Of a stretch of 64,000 nucleotides of DNA, positions 1 through 13,800 are shown one piece after another; the first letter of the stretch is position 1; every line of letters starts with the position of its first letter. A program made the position numbers and the translations under genes. Source of the stretch: Cantharellus purpuraceus (lineage: Eukaryota > Basidiomycota > Agaricomycetes > Cantharellales > Hydnaceae); the NCBI GenBank assembly GCA_025174535.1, contig JALBUN010000034.1, positions 704,001 to 768,000 of the forward strand, read 5' to 3'. Under the pieces are notes generated by a model, which saw nothing but the letters and a program-made list of their open reading frames with translations, did no database searches and was not told the DNA's origin.

Positions 1-1665
1 TTGTTTGGCGGTGCATGCTCGTAAAGAAAGAGTGATGCCCCTGTTTGCGCTGCGTGATTATCGATATGCACGGTTACTTTTCTTCCCGTCACTGGCCGTG
101 TGTTAAGCACAGCAAGCCAAATGACTCCTGACAAGCCCTCACCTTGCGAGTCACCATGCTCAATTATATTATTGAACATTCGTAGGGCCTCGCCTCCCGG
201 GTAGTTCGCCATAGAGGCCTGAGTCAGCAGCACGGTGGCTAGCAGATTAAGGCCGAAGAACCCCAGAAGGACGAGCTTCCAAAACCCACGAGACACGATG
301 GCGTTTCTTGCATTTATACGCTTAGTGAAACTAGTCATGTACCATTAGTCCAATGTGTTGAGAACCACAGATATGCATACGCACAGCCAAGCGGCCCCTT
401 TTGCGCCAACAATATTCCAAACGGGTACGACGTAGACAACAAATCGCCACTCTTTGTGACCAAGGCAGGATAAAAGCCCTACAAAGGCAATGTAAGGAGT
501 GAGAAGCGTTCGCATTCTTGGATCAGCCAATAGGCCGATGACTGATAGAGGCAGACTGGACAAAAGAAGCTTCGGGAGGTGAACAGTGAAATAAGTATGC
601 GGCGGAGAAATCTAGTCAAGTTTCAGACTGAGATCACAGGGAAATTTTGGGAACTGCATACCCCCCATTCAGAGCTCTTGCCCTCGAAAACATTGAAGTA
701 GAGTCCAGAAAATTCAGGCCATAACCCTTGCTGATCCCAGAAATACGAGTCCACAGACACTGTCAAGACTGCACGAACACGTGAGAATTATCCACACCAA
801 GACTCTCGACAGGCCCAACCTAGTGATAATATGCCAGATATCATCCCTGTTTTTATGAGTGAAAAGACGTCGGTTCGCCTGAGAAAGAGTCCCTGGAGCG
901 CTAGCGGACCCAACAGGAGTACTACTTCAGACCGTAACACCACAGCAGTGAACGTGAGAATGGCCACCGCCGTGTTGAAGTTCTTTTGACCCTCCATAGC
1001 AGCAGCGGGCTTTGTGATAATGAGCGATGATGCAATATTCACTGCAGAATATCGGTCATGAGCGTCCCTTGGCAGTTAACAGCAACGTCGAGAAGCAAAA
1101 GCTACCAGGAAATAACGCAAACATATTTGGTAGAGTTCTTCCCATCCAAAAGGGAATATGAAACTGGGTGCAAGTGAACACCATGAACATGGCAGACATT
1201 TTAGTGCCAAAGCGACGCGCTACAGCACGCTGCAAGATAAACAGACCACACGCGTTGATGGCTGCGAGGGTCAATCGCACTGTTCCTGGCAGTGTCAACG
1301 CTGGAACGAGACAAACACGAGGAACAGCCCTACGTGCCTAACACCTGGAGCTCATATTTTGAACGAACAGGACGAAATGGCTGGGTAACGAGGGCGACAG
1401 CTTGACTAGCATAACCCAAGGCAAGGCTGCCGACAAACGAGCGAGGCACTGCACCTGGAAACACAAAGTGATCATACTTTCTGGGATGAACGTGTCACAT
1501 ATTCACAAGAGGTGTAAACCATCAGAGAAATCGTACGTTTGGAAGGGCTAAGGGTGAGGGCCCGTGAAGAATAATATCATGGATGGCATGTAAGTTGAAA
1601 CTTTCCTCTACTTTGGTGTAAGGAGCCAAGAGGACATATAACCACCCCACAATGAAGAATAGCAT
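1..1665 (-). CDS. ALG12: ALG12-type alpha-1,6-mannosyltransferase (GT22), 3' end beyond window
   Basis: Members of this family are polytopic ER-membrane enzymes that add the eighth mannose, in alpha-1,6 linkage, to the dolichol-linked N-glycan precursor, using dolichol-phosphate-mannose. Near the start is [14 protein letters not shown], the lumenal acidic motif of GT22 enzymes. It is followed by [22 protein letters not shown] and [10 protein letters not shown], and near the C-terminus by [12 protein letters not shown] and NYPGGEAL, all in the order and spacing of Alg12. Long hydrophobic stretches fit a multi-spanning protein. The gene is split by several short introns. The chosen ATG is at 1665 and gives a hydrophobic first segment directly before the acidic motif; an additional upstream mini-exon cannot be excluded. 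The frame is still open at base 1, so the C-terminus lies outside the window. PIG-B and Alg9 are alternatives within GT22, but the HKEWRF and RTLPN motifs favour Alg12. Confidence 0.85.
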
Positions 1666-1826
1666 GAGTTGGATCACTTGACGCGTCCTGGCTTACTAAG
1701 TCGGACACTTCATAATGATGATTAACGGTGTAATGGAACAGCATCTAGCCTACTGTATTTCTTAGGGAATTGTACAAAACTGCGAGACATGACATAAAAA
1801 TCAATAGCGTAGGAGTAAGCGCAGGT

Positions 1827-4800
1827 CTAAGATTGCGCAGTAGCGAAAGCAATAGCAACAGTCTGCAAGGACATTAGTACAAGCAGATCATTCTTGTTGA
1901 GACAACGTACCTCGGAATGAGATAGAGAAACATGCACTGTTGTGATGTTTTTTTCTTGGGCAGCGCTTTTGGCTTCGCCATGCAAGGTGACTCGGGGGAC
2001 GCCCACGTCGTCAGGAAGGATCTCGATATCCCTCATCGCCGCTCCTGCCCCTTTCGACGGGACGCCCAAGGCCTTGAAAACGGCTTCTTTTCCAGCCCAT
2101 CGTGCAGCGAATGAGGCTGCTGGATCAGGTTGCGCACGACAATAAGTTTCTTCAACATCGGTAAAGTTCCGTTGCACGAATGTTGGATTGGACGAAGGGA
2201 CGGATGATATCAACTCTGTGACGGTGCTCAATGAGGCAATGAATGTAAAAGCCTAGACGAAATGAGCCTACCCTGATCAACTCCAACACCAGCTGTTCCT
2301 GTTCCCCGTTGCGAATTCAACAGTGTGGAGATGATATTGACGTTGCCTTCGTCTAGCAACCTCTCGGAAGGTAGTTTCTTGGGGTAAGAGTAACTACCCA
2401 ATTTGTCCAACTGTGTTCTTGCCAACGGATTGAGGAGCACAGGGGTCTCGAGGTCAGGTGTGTAAGGGGGATGATCTTTGACTTTGACTAGCGAGTTGCT
2501 CGTCATCATCTCTGTCATCGACTTGTACGAAAGCAGAGCGCGCGATCGGTTCAACTCTTTATACTTCTCATATCGTGCGGGCTCCACTGCAGCGAACAGG
2601 TGACGCGGATGAACGATGAGTGCGGACCCCCCAACCTGTCCGAAGCCGAAAGATGTCTGAGAAATGCCACCGTCAGGGAAGAATAACCATGCGAGGATAA
2701 CGCTGCACAAACCATCAAGCCAGCTGTGATCCCATCTGTGTGGATTGACTTTGAAGGGAACATCAGATATTCCCACTCGCGAAGCTCCTTGTCAACATTA
2801 TCGGCATTGCGGTTTCCTGGGATGATGCCAGAGTTCACGGTCTGACACAAGCCGATCATCTGCCATGCGGCCGAGCCACCCTTTGAATGACCGATCAAGC
2901 TCTTCTGTGCCATAACAGGGATGGCATTTCCAGGAGTTCTAGAGATTGATGTGAAGATATCGTGATAAACATGCGTTTCGTTCGCTTCCTGCAATTTACG
3001 ATGAAACAGCAGACGATACAAAGGAAGAAGTCATCTTACATTTGCCATCGTACTTGTACCGTGTATCGAAATAACGCCTTGATGACAGACCGCAGTCAGC
3101 ACAATCTACGGGGCTATTTGCATGGGACGAACCAAGATCATCGGCATTTAACCCCCAAACAGCCAGAGCACGACGGAGAGGAGCAACGCGGGAATCACTC
3201 CCTCGCAACATGCCGTAGGTCGATTGAGCAGCCTTCTCTTGGCGGACGGCTTCTTGTTCGATGTCGGCTTCACGCGACGCAACATAGTTCGGCTCAATCC
3301 TCTCTCCCTTATTCTGACGCAAGGCAACTTCCTCGCGCAACATCTCATGCTCGTTAGCGATCCATTGAGAGATTTGCCTCCGGCGGAATGCCATCTGTCT
3401 TGAACGATATGTAATATCAAGCATCGGAGAAGGTTGGGTTTCGGCAGCTTCACGGGCGATTGAGACTACTCCGCGACCTGGTGCTGGAACAGAGCGACCA
3501 GCCTTGTCTCTGAAGAGAATTTAGTGCAGTTCGTATGTAGAAACATAAAAGCTCAGCAGACGTACGTGGACGTCGAAGTGAATGCTACAACCCCCCTGAT
3601 GGGAGCACCCATCTCAAGCGCAAGCTTGGCATTCATTACAACTTGGACACCACAGCCTTGGCTTTCCATGAACTGTGATAAAAGTCAAAAGAGCCTGATG
3701 GAAGTAAAAAAAGACATACGCCTGCCCGAGTACTTGTCGTAGGCCTGGAGAATTCGTTTGGCTCACGCCCAGCAGCAAACTCTGTTATGGAGTTGCTGGT
3801 GGCCTTCATATTCGCAAACTCGTAAGACCCCTCCTCGACAAAGTCGTCGAAACCTCCAGCTAGCATAACCTTCGCTTTACCACTGATAATGGTGTCGCAT
3901 GCGATGTCGAGAGACTGCAAAGCCGTGGCACTAGATGTAAAGCAATTAATACGATACAAGGAGCCACCAATAATGAACATACCAAGCACCGACTGGGATC
4001 TTGATGGGACCAGCAGACGAGAGCAAGAGCATGTTGACCCATCCCGCAACAGTGTTGATAAATCTAGCCACGAGCTTTAGTAAATAACAATCAATGCAAG
4101 CAACCAGCACTGACGTCTCTTGCAATATATCCTTTTGTACTTCGATCTCCTCCCTACGATCTTTAAACATGGAGGCGATACTAGTCATTCCCCCCATACC
4201 ACTTCCGATGCTGGATCCGACTTCAGAGGGATGTACGTATTTATACAGTTCGTACGGGTCCGTGACCCCTGACATAATGAGAGCCTCTGCAGCACAGACA
4301 AGTGCCCACAGTGCTGTACGGTCGGTCTGGGCGATGATGTCCTCAGGGAGGCCATAACGACCCGCATGCCAGCCGGTGGGAATTTGCCCAGCGACAAGAG
4401 TGCTGAAATGGAATGCCTTCGGAACCTTGACAAGAGCCCCTTTCTTGAACTTGACGAAGCATTGCTCGCCATCTTTAGACCAAATGTCGCACTTGTCCCC
4501 ATGTTGGTACTTGAATTTTTGGGCCTCGTGCTCGGATACCTCAATGGGTTCGAGATCGTGGATGAGTTCAATCTCCTGATAATAGACCTTCTTCTTAGGA
4601 TCATAGCCATTATTCAGCTCAGGCTCTGTGAAACATCAAGTCAGTTACGAACGTGTATAAAAGGATTGTTCACAGACCGATTAAACGAACACCAGCATGG
4701 GCAAGAATATCCTTCTCGTATTTGCCTTTGATGTCCTTATCATCCACTGGTTCATTAGTCTTGCCATCGACCCACCCAACGTAAAGCGTTCCGTCCTTCA

Positions 4801-7800
4801 GGCGACCATCGAAATGCTTGATATAACCCATAATCCAGGCCATTTCAATGCAACCTTCGATAGTGAACTCCCCAATTGCTTCCATCTCCCAGCGAGTGCG
4901 AGAACTACCCCAGGGTCCGACCTCGGCGAAACCTGTGACAACAACGACCTGCTCTAAGTCAATGAGCCCACGCAACTGTGACAACTGCTCCAGAGCACTC
5001 TCAGAGTCCAACTTGGGGAATTCGAACTTGAAGTTCGCCCGCGGTGTGACTGGCACATTCTGGAGGACACGTTCAGCATCTGCACCATGAGTGACCTTGA
5101 AATCTGCGGAGTTGTCACGGGTAATAGCGCGGCGAAGTTCACTTTGCTGATTCAGTGTAGTGCGGATACGCGTTGTTATGTCTGCGAGATCTGCGAGACG
5201 GTCCATGCCACCATTTAAATCAGCCCAAATGGGCTCGACCTGCGTGATACTGAATAGTAACGGATGCATGAGGCCGAGGAGATTGAATGCCATCTCTTTA
5301 GCGGAGAACGTTCGTACACCATGGGTCTCAACTTGGTGTGCGACGATATTAGTCGCTGCCATGACACCTGTGCCTCGGGTCCAACTGCATGGGAGACAAA
5401 GAAATCATTATACATGGACATGTATATCAAGGGCTTCTAAGACGTACCCTATCACCGCTCCTGCAAGGCAGAGATATTCGCCCCAGCTTTCTGAGTTCCA
5501 TCTGTTAAAGAGAGTTTCGAGAGAAATCTTGGACTCCGAATACAACCCATCAGATCCAAACATGCCATGGTTTGGCGACAGTGGAAGAATAACTTGTGTT
5601 GGACGAGTAACAAACTGACGACTGGCCTTCTTCGTTTTTACAGCACCGAGAAGACGGAGGAGGTTGACCAACATAATACGATGAGCCAATTCGGACTTGT
5701 CATCAAGGCCATCGATCTCACGACCATTTTCGGGGACCGCCGCGAAGGGTAATATGTAGTCGAGATCCAGACTTAGTGTGGCATATATGTAATCCACTAA
5801 TGCTTCAACATCCTGCTTAGAGCCTTGATTGAATGGAACCACCGTAAGAGCAGAGCCTCGCGCGCCGACTTTCTGATAGATGTCCTGATAGAATTCGACA
5901 GTAGCACGACTATACCTGGATGTTGTAACGACAACATGTGCACCACCTGATAAAAGGCCTTTCAAAACTTCCACGCCGATGGAGCCTTTCCCGACACCAG
6001 TTAATAGAGCGTTCTTGTCCTTGAATGTAGTGCCAGACGTGGCAATTTCTGTTAGAATATCCAAGTAAACACTCGTGAGATTGCTGCTGTACTCCCATTG
6101 CATGCCAACGCGTCGCTTCAAATGGAGAAGGGGGACTTTGTCAGCAGATACTGATGTAATCCCAGTGATCTGAGGTCGAAGGAACTGAGAAGATGAGCGA
6201 CGGTTACGAGGAGTTGGCCCGATGCGAGGTCGAGGCTCGGGTCCTTTGCGTAATGAGTGTACCACACCCTCGTAGAGAGCCTTTATCCGACCCTTTTGTT
6301 CCTGGCTGATCCCGGGCTGCGATTTGACGACATTCCATAATTTCAGAACATCGTCCTGGACCTTCTGAATGTTTATAGTGCCCGAAATTGTGTCGCCGCT
6401 AGCCATTTCTTCGACATACGCTTCGAGTTTGCGGACGTTTTCGCGCACGACCTCAGAGTAAACAATGTCACCTTTCTCAGATATCTCAGTGCGTGGAGCG
6501 GTAGGAAAGGTCACTGTAGTTGTCCATTAGCTTTATAAAAAAGGTTAGATAGAAGACATACCATCTTTGTATAAAGGAGGCTGTCCAACAGCTTCGCGAC
6601 AATTGTCAATGAGCTGCTGTCCAAATTCCTTCGCCAAACGATAGGTCTCCCCCCGCGTCGGATCACATATGTTGACGTGATATTGCATGTACTCCAGTAA
6701 TACGGGGTCAGCACGATTCATGATAGCGATGCAGCGTGCCGTGATTTCGCGATCAACAGTGGTGAGACGACCGTGTATTATATCGTACCACATTAGAAGG
6801 GCATCCTGTCTGACCCAATTCCACGATGAATCGAAATGACGTGCTTTAAGCGGCTCAAACATGGGTTGGATGCCTTCGACGTACATATCACCATGTTCTC
6901 GACTTATATTGTCAAGCTTTGACTGCAGAGAGAGCATGCTTTCTTTTGCGGTATCGAAGGCGCGTTCGCCGGCGCGTGAGTCGCGATTGAGATACCGCAT
7001 ATAGACTTCGATTTGTTGGGCAGCGAAGCGTTCTTGTTCCGCTTGGAATTTCAGGAACTCTTCGCTGTTAATGACGGCACCTCCGGAGCTTCCACCTGCA
7101 GCACCACCCGCCGCACCTGACGACAAAGAGATGCCACTTTGCTGTGCATAGACTGCCGCCATGCTATCAAGCCATGCTTTTGCTTCTGCCTCAGACCCCA
7201 GTCGCTTTGGCGGCTCCAAGGTCAAACCGAGGAGAAGTAAACCGTCTGCGCGAGCCGGGCCAAGACCCCACGTCTTGGAAAGGTATGCCTTGATAGAAGA
7301 CATATTGAAGCCTCCAGGCATCTTTCCCCCTACCAAGCGTGAGATAAGACCCGAGGTATGCTTCCCAAGAGTGCCCGAGTAGTTGGATCCTAAAGCCGCA
7401 CCAAGCTCTTCAAGAGATAGCTCTTCTCCTTTCTCAGGGGCAGATGCAAATTCCAATTGGAGGTCACCCAAAATCTCATTCTGGAGCGTTGACTTGCCGC
7501 CGACCAGGTCCTTGATGCTCTTTGAAAGAGAAACCTCATCTATCTTCTTCTTCAACTTCTGTGCAACGATGGTGCGCAATGTATCCACAGCCTTGAGAGG
7601 CTCGTCAGCAATCGATGCGGCAGGGCCAGCGGAAGGTGCTGGAGCCATCGGAACAACGGGCACTAGCGAACTGGCGGTCGGCGGTGCAGGAATCGTGCTC
7701 GCATCGGGAGTCTCGGGAACAGCAGCTTCTTGCTCATTCTCAAACTGATAGTAAATCTCTTTGGGGTGTTTCGCATGGCAGAAAATGGCGCGAGTGCGAC

Positions 7801-10800
7801 TGACAGAATCATCGCCCTCCTCGTACTTTGCCTTCCACGTGCGCGTGGCCATCCCAGTCAACGTAGGTGAAGGGCCAAGTTCGATCATGCGTTCAAAATT
7901 GAATTGTGTGAATAGCCGATCTTGGGTCTCGATCCAGCGTACTGCAGATGCGAATTGGTAAGAGAGCAATTCCACCAAAATGATATACGCGAGTTTCTGG
8001 CGCTGCTCTGAGCTTCCCCAGTTATCTCTATCCCAGTGCCGAAGAACTTTATCAAGACGAGGCGAAGATGTTTGATCATAGATTCGCTGCGCGTAGGTTT
8101 GAGTCACTTCAAACGGCTCGGCGGTCAGGTTTGGCACATATTTCCCTATCAGCATATCCGGGTCGAGCTGGGAAGGATTTATCTTCTTAGACAAGTCTAT
8201 GCACAAATGAGCAAATGTGTCGCACAATATTAAGGTTACTCACACGCTCGGAAGGGCATAACACCAGCCCAAAGATACCTCGAATGGAATGGCACATCAA
8301 TACCAGGGAGAGGAATAGTTGCATAGCCACGTTCAAGCTGAATATACCCTTCGGCTTTCTGTTGTGCATGCGCTCGTTGAAGACATTCTTCGACAATCTC
8401 GGTCAACATTTCTCGAACTTTTTCCACCGAAAATGTAACAGTCAGCTGTAAACAAAGCCCAGATCAGAATGTGCATTGACCACTAAAAAGTTTGAGCCAC
8501 CTCACCTTGGCAATATCTACCTTCTCAATCTTCAGGTAATTCAAGACATTGGTCAGACCCTGTAAAGCGACAAGCTCTCCAGCACAGACATATTGTTGAC
8601 CCTAAGATACATATTATTCTTTCCAAGCATATCCTAATAGAACTAGATGCTTACCTCAACATTGAAGTTCACGATTTCGAGAAGCACATTGCCCTTGGTT
8701 GCGATACAATCTACAACTTCACGAAGTGCAGCGTCGTTGAAGGTTTTCGAGATACGGCTTGGGTTGACAGCGCACATAGCATAGTTGGACCTGTTGTGCG
8801 CATCCCGCTCGACAGCACGCTGCATGGTGATACCACGATAGAATACGACGTCGACAAGGGATGAAATTGGCAAGACATCTGCAATGGAAGCGAGGGCAGA
8901 ATATTCGCCAAGTGAGTGACCCGCGAACGCGCCACCTTGAACGACTAGTCCTTTAGATCTCATATCTTCAAACGCTGCTTTCTCTGTAACAACGAGGGCA
9001 ATTTGTGCAAACTGGGTGGCGAAGAGGAGGCCAGCGGGGTGGGAGAAAGTGTATGCAGGGGTACGAACGTCGATGTCGGCAAACAACGGTAACGTTTTGA
9101 TGTTCCCATCCTTGTCCATGGTATCGTAAGTCATGTCCATATACCTTTGGCGAATAGCTTGGCCTTTGATGCCACCGAAGTGTACAGTCTTGCTTTTGGG
9201 ATTGTTCTTAACAATGTCAATAATCGAGAACCCGTACACTGCACGCAGATGTGCATCGGCATTTTCCCAGACATCACGGGCAGCCGGAGAGTTATTATAC
9301 AACTCCATGCCCATCCCTGGTTCTTGTGACCCCTGACCAGTAAACACATAGGCCGTCGTAGGTTGTGCAACTTCTGCTGAGCCTTCGAGCACCCGTTCGC
9401 CTCGCTCATTGGATGTTTCAACTCTGACAACGAGGTTGCCGTCTCGCATGCCAACATGCTTGAGTATAACTTGCAATCGATCCCCGGGGAGAACCATTCC
9501 AACAAATGCCACATCATATCTGTACCCAAAGCATTAATATCGCCATTGCGAGCGATTCTCGGTGACACTCACGAAAGAACTCTTTCCGGATTGCCTTTCG
9601 CAACAACATTTTCAACATATTTCCGGGTGGCTGCACTTGACCAAAGTCCGTGGGTGATGGTTCCCGGCAAAAAAGCGTAGTCTGAGAAATAAGGGTTGAC
9701 GTGGATTGGATTGAAATCACCGGAAATCTTGGAGTATGGTTCATTTGTAAAAGGAGCAGTAAATTGAGCGGGTTGGTCCGTTGATGTTAGTGTATACCCG
9801 CCACTCTCGAATAACGTCGGCAATCCCAAAGGTAGGCCATGACGTTCCAAGTAACTCAAAACAACATTGCCATGCGCTTCTTCAACAATGGAATCTACAG
9901 TTGCCACCTTGATCAGTTGTTTAAGCTGGTTTTTGACATATGCGGCCCCAGTGACGCGGACAGCGGAAAACGAGCCTTTCCCTTTGTAGGTGAGCTCCGA
10001 GCGGATCTTGAAGACGAGAGATGTTCCGGCACTGGGTGGATTCGCAGAATCATCCCAATGGAACCACTCTTTTGATTTCAGAACTCCAACCTGCGCATCG
10101 GTCTTGAGGTCTATGACGTAATCAGTTTCATCTACTAGCTCGAACGTGTTGGCGTAGTCCAAAAAGCGTCCACGGTACAGAAAGGCAGAAGTAACTTCAA
10201 TGACGGGTTCGCCATCGCGTAGAATAACACCCTTCACTTTCACTGTCTTTCCACTGTCACTATTCGTGACAGAGATGACCCTAGCTTCAGCGTAACAAGT
10301 GTCGCCCACTTGTAAGACGCGTGCCCCAGGGATCATACGGAAACCGTTTGATAGATGAACTAATTTAAGAAGGTCGCCATCCACTGCATCTGGGAAGATT
10401 GCTTGCATGATCGACTAAAAAGTATATAAGCACGAGTCTCTTAATAAGGATAGCAAATGCACCGACCCGCCAGCCTGTGACAATGGCATAATCCATTGGT
10501 GCTTTGACATTGGTATTGCGAACCGAAGAAAACGGTTCACCCTGGTTTCCAACGACGGAGCAAAACCGCTCTACAGTTAAAGAATCCACAACAACTTCGG
10601 GGCCAAGGAATCTGTCTCTCAGTTCAATGTCTGGTAACCCCGCATCATCCCCAAACCAAAGTCTCCAGTAGAAGGCTTTGATGCGTTTGTTTCGACCGTC
10701 TACCACTTCATGGATTGGTGCATACCCTTGTTCTGGGCGATAATGGAACTCAAACTGCAGCGGTATTGACGAGCCTTGACGATCTTCAAATATAGTGAGG

Positions 10801-13800
10801 AAGATTTTCCGCAATGAAGAGTTGAATGTGAGCTCAACAGCCTTAAAGTCTGCGTCGTGTGGGCCAAATGACCGCGCACCACCATAAATATTGACAGAAA
10901 GTGGTATGCCCTTGTCGTGCTGAATGGTAACAGTCTGACCAAGGCGAGGGGTGAAAACGCGACGAATAGGGTTATTAACATATGCAGCGCCTTGGACGAT
11001 AGTTGCAGAAGTGAGGAATGCACGAAGCCAGGAGGTAGACGGGCCTGCGAGAACCTCTAACCATTGCGTAGCATCTGGAAGAGGAGACTGGATTTTGTAC
11101 GTTGTTGAAGATTCGTGCGCTACCACCACAACACCAGGTAAAGAGATATCCGTCGAGACATGGGGAGGAAGACCACCGATGTACTCTACGCTTGGCACCT
11201 GGGTCTCGTCACCATCATAGAAACTTGCTAAGACTTTTTCAATGAGAGACGATTCGATATTTCCAAGAAGCTCTTTGATAGGTTCGTCTTTCTTCGTAGC
11301 ATGTTTCACTGCCACAGGACCTTGTAGGATACACACACGCTGAGGATCTTGGTCGAATACTGCTTCAATATCTTCTGCAGCCCACAAAGAATCCTGAAAA
11401 TTGAGATAAGCGATCAAATTTTAGTGCCTACAGGGTTAATGTAGCTCTCTGCATACCTTCTTAAACCAAACCTCAAAGTTGGAGTCAAGAACTGGAATGA
11501 ATGGTGCGGGTTTCTGACCTGGACGTTGAGCAATTGCTAGGAAGTATGCTTTGTCTTCGCTAGCCAGCAATTGCTCCTTCGCTTCCGGGTAAGCCTTGAA
11601 AAATTCCTCGAGGAAGGGAACAGGCTGATCTAAACTGCTCAAGGACTGTAGGATAGACGCTTTTGACACCTGTCGAACTCCCGCAAAACGCTCCTCCACA
11701 CGGCGTAACCAATCACCAACAAGATTTCGCAGAGACACATCGATCCAACGAGACTGATGAGAGACAAACATCAGGCGGATGAGGCGGACAGTCACTTCCT
11801 CGTAGGTCATGTCACCAAGGTCGTACACGACGGTACCGTCCTTCTTCGCTCCAAACCAGGGCTTCGAGAAATCTTTGTTCAATCTTTCAACCACGGAATC
11901 ACGATTCTGCTGAAGCCACGCAGCACGCTTGTCCTTCGGCAGACTGAAGACGGTGTTATCATATTCCTTCCACAACTTGACACCACGTGTAGCGATCTTG
12001 TGGATTGGCTCACCGAGCTCTGAGCGCACGGTGAGGATCCCACCAGTCTCTTTAGTATATGTAGCTTCCCATTGGCTGTCTTCAACACCAGATGCCGCGA
12101 CGATAAGGTCCTTGACTGAGGAGCTCGTGTGCGCCTCTTTCGCAATCATGACTCGGCTGGCAAGGAGTAACCCATCGAAAGGCATAGCTTGAACGCCGTA
12201 TCGCTTGACAGACCATTCTCCGCTAAGATACGGGAAAAAGTCGTCTGCACCGCCAAATCCTGAACCTGCAATCAATGCGATATTGACCTGCTGACGGATA
12301 GCACCATAAGTTGCGAGAATGGGCTGGTGAAAGTCTTCGCAAGAGTGATGACCACCAGCTCGGCCGCCAGTCCATTGAAGGATTACGGGGAAATCAGGGT
12401 TGGAAGCAGCAATATTGACAACTTGTCGGATACCGTCTATGGAGCCCGGCTTGAATGCAACGTGTTTGATGCCGGCATCTCGAAGTCCTGAAATGATCTC
12501 CGCAGCCTTCTCGGTGCTAGGAATACCAGCAGCTACACAAAAGCCTTCAATAGGCAGTCCTTCCCTCCTCATCTCCTGCCAAAGTGGTAACTGAAACCCA
12601 AACTGGCGGGGATTGATATAGAGAGAGTTCAAAGTAAGTCCAACGCCGGCTGGGATTAGTTTCTGTATCTCGGCGACCTTGGTGCGGACAGCTGCAGCAT
12701 TGTAGTGCCCTCCACCCGCAAGCTCAACGTGATATCCCGCGTTCAGGATAGCACTAACAAACCCAGCCCTGACGGTAGAAGGCGTCATACCAGCAACCAT
12801 GATAGGAGGCTTGCCTAACAACCGCGAGTAAGGAGTGTCAATATGAATTTTCCCATCGCTAGCAGTGGGTAGTGTCAGTGGCAGTACGGTGATATAGAAT
12901 ATAACAGACCTCGTCTTGACCAAACGTGGTGCGAACTTCTTGCTCCACCACTCCTCGTACTTGACGGGCTCTGCATCATATAGCTCCGTGCTTCCTTTAC
13001 CTTTCTCGCCGATGACGATCACCCGCACGCCCCTTCCTTCTAAATTGCGAGCTGTAAGACTACCAATTCCACTTAACCCTCCAGGACCAAAATCTACTGC
13101 ATGCGTCGCTGTCGGTGCAAAACGCGTTGCTTCAGACCAATGAATGGGCTTGGTGAAAATCTGATCGCACAGCGATCGGGTGAGGGAAGTCGACAGTTTG
13201 GATAGATCAGAGCCTGTGCATAGTGAGTAATTTAGCGTAAACAAAGGACAATTAAAGAGACATACCGTCCTCAGTGTGATAAACCGCGACCGCTAGCTGG
13301 TCTGGCGTCCACATCTCTTCACCATTCAAATCGATCTCCACGACCTTTGCAGCCGCATTCTTAAGATATGCGCTGTGATACGGGACGCCCACGACCAAGA
13401 AACGGACAGAAAACACTGCTTTACGCTGGGAATACGGGACTTTGCTCTGATCCAGTCCAGAGGGTGCGCGAATCTTGCGCAGGCTGATAACAAGTCCATA
13501 CAGCGCACGCGCGGGACCAGTCACCACGAATGCTCTGGGTCCGTTGTGAAGGGACACGTAGAGTTGGGAATTCTGGGGTAGATGTGCGTTCGTCTTGTCG
13601 ATAAATTTGCTGAGGTCTGAAAGGGGAAGCCCCGTAACCGCGAGCATCGGGCTCGGAGCCCCTTCGCCGCCTTCAACGGAATCCTGGACTATGGTTGGCT
13701 CAACGGAAAGAACCGGGAATGACTCTTGCCCCCTCAAGCCACTATAGAAAAGCCATTTGAGAGCCTTTTTTGTGTTCTGAGAGAAAGCCTCGAATGTTGC

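Noticed and set aside
2962..3357. Plus-strand 131-codon frame over the FAS ketosynthase region
   Set aside because: It is the antisense shadow of well-supported ketosynthase exons and lacks any family motif.
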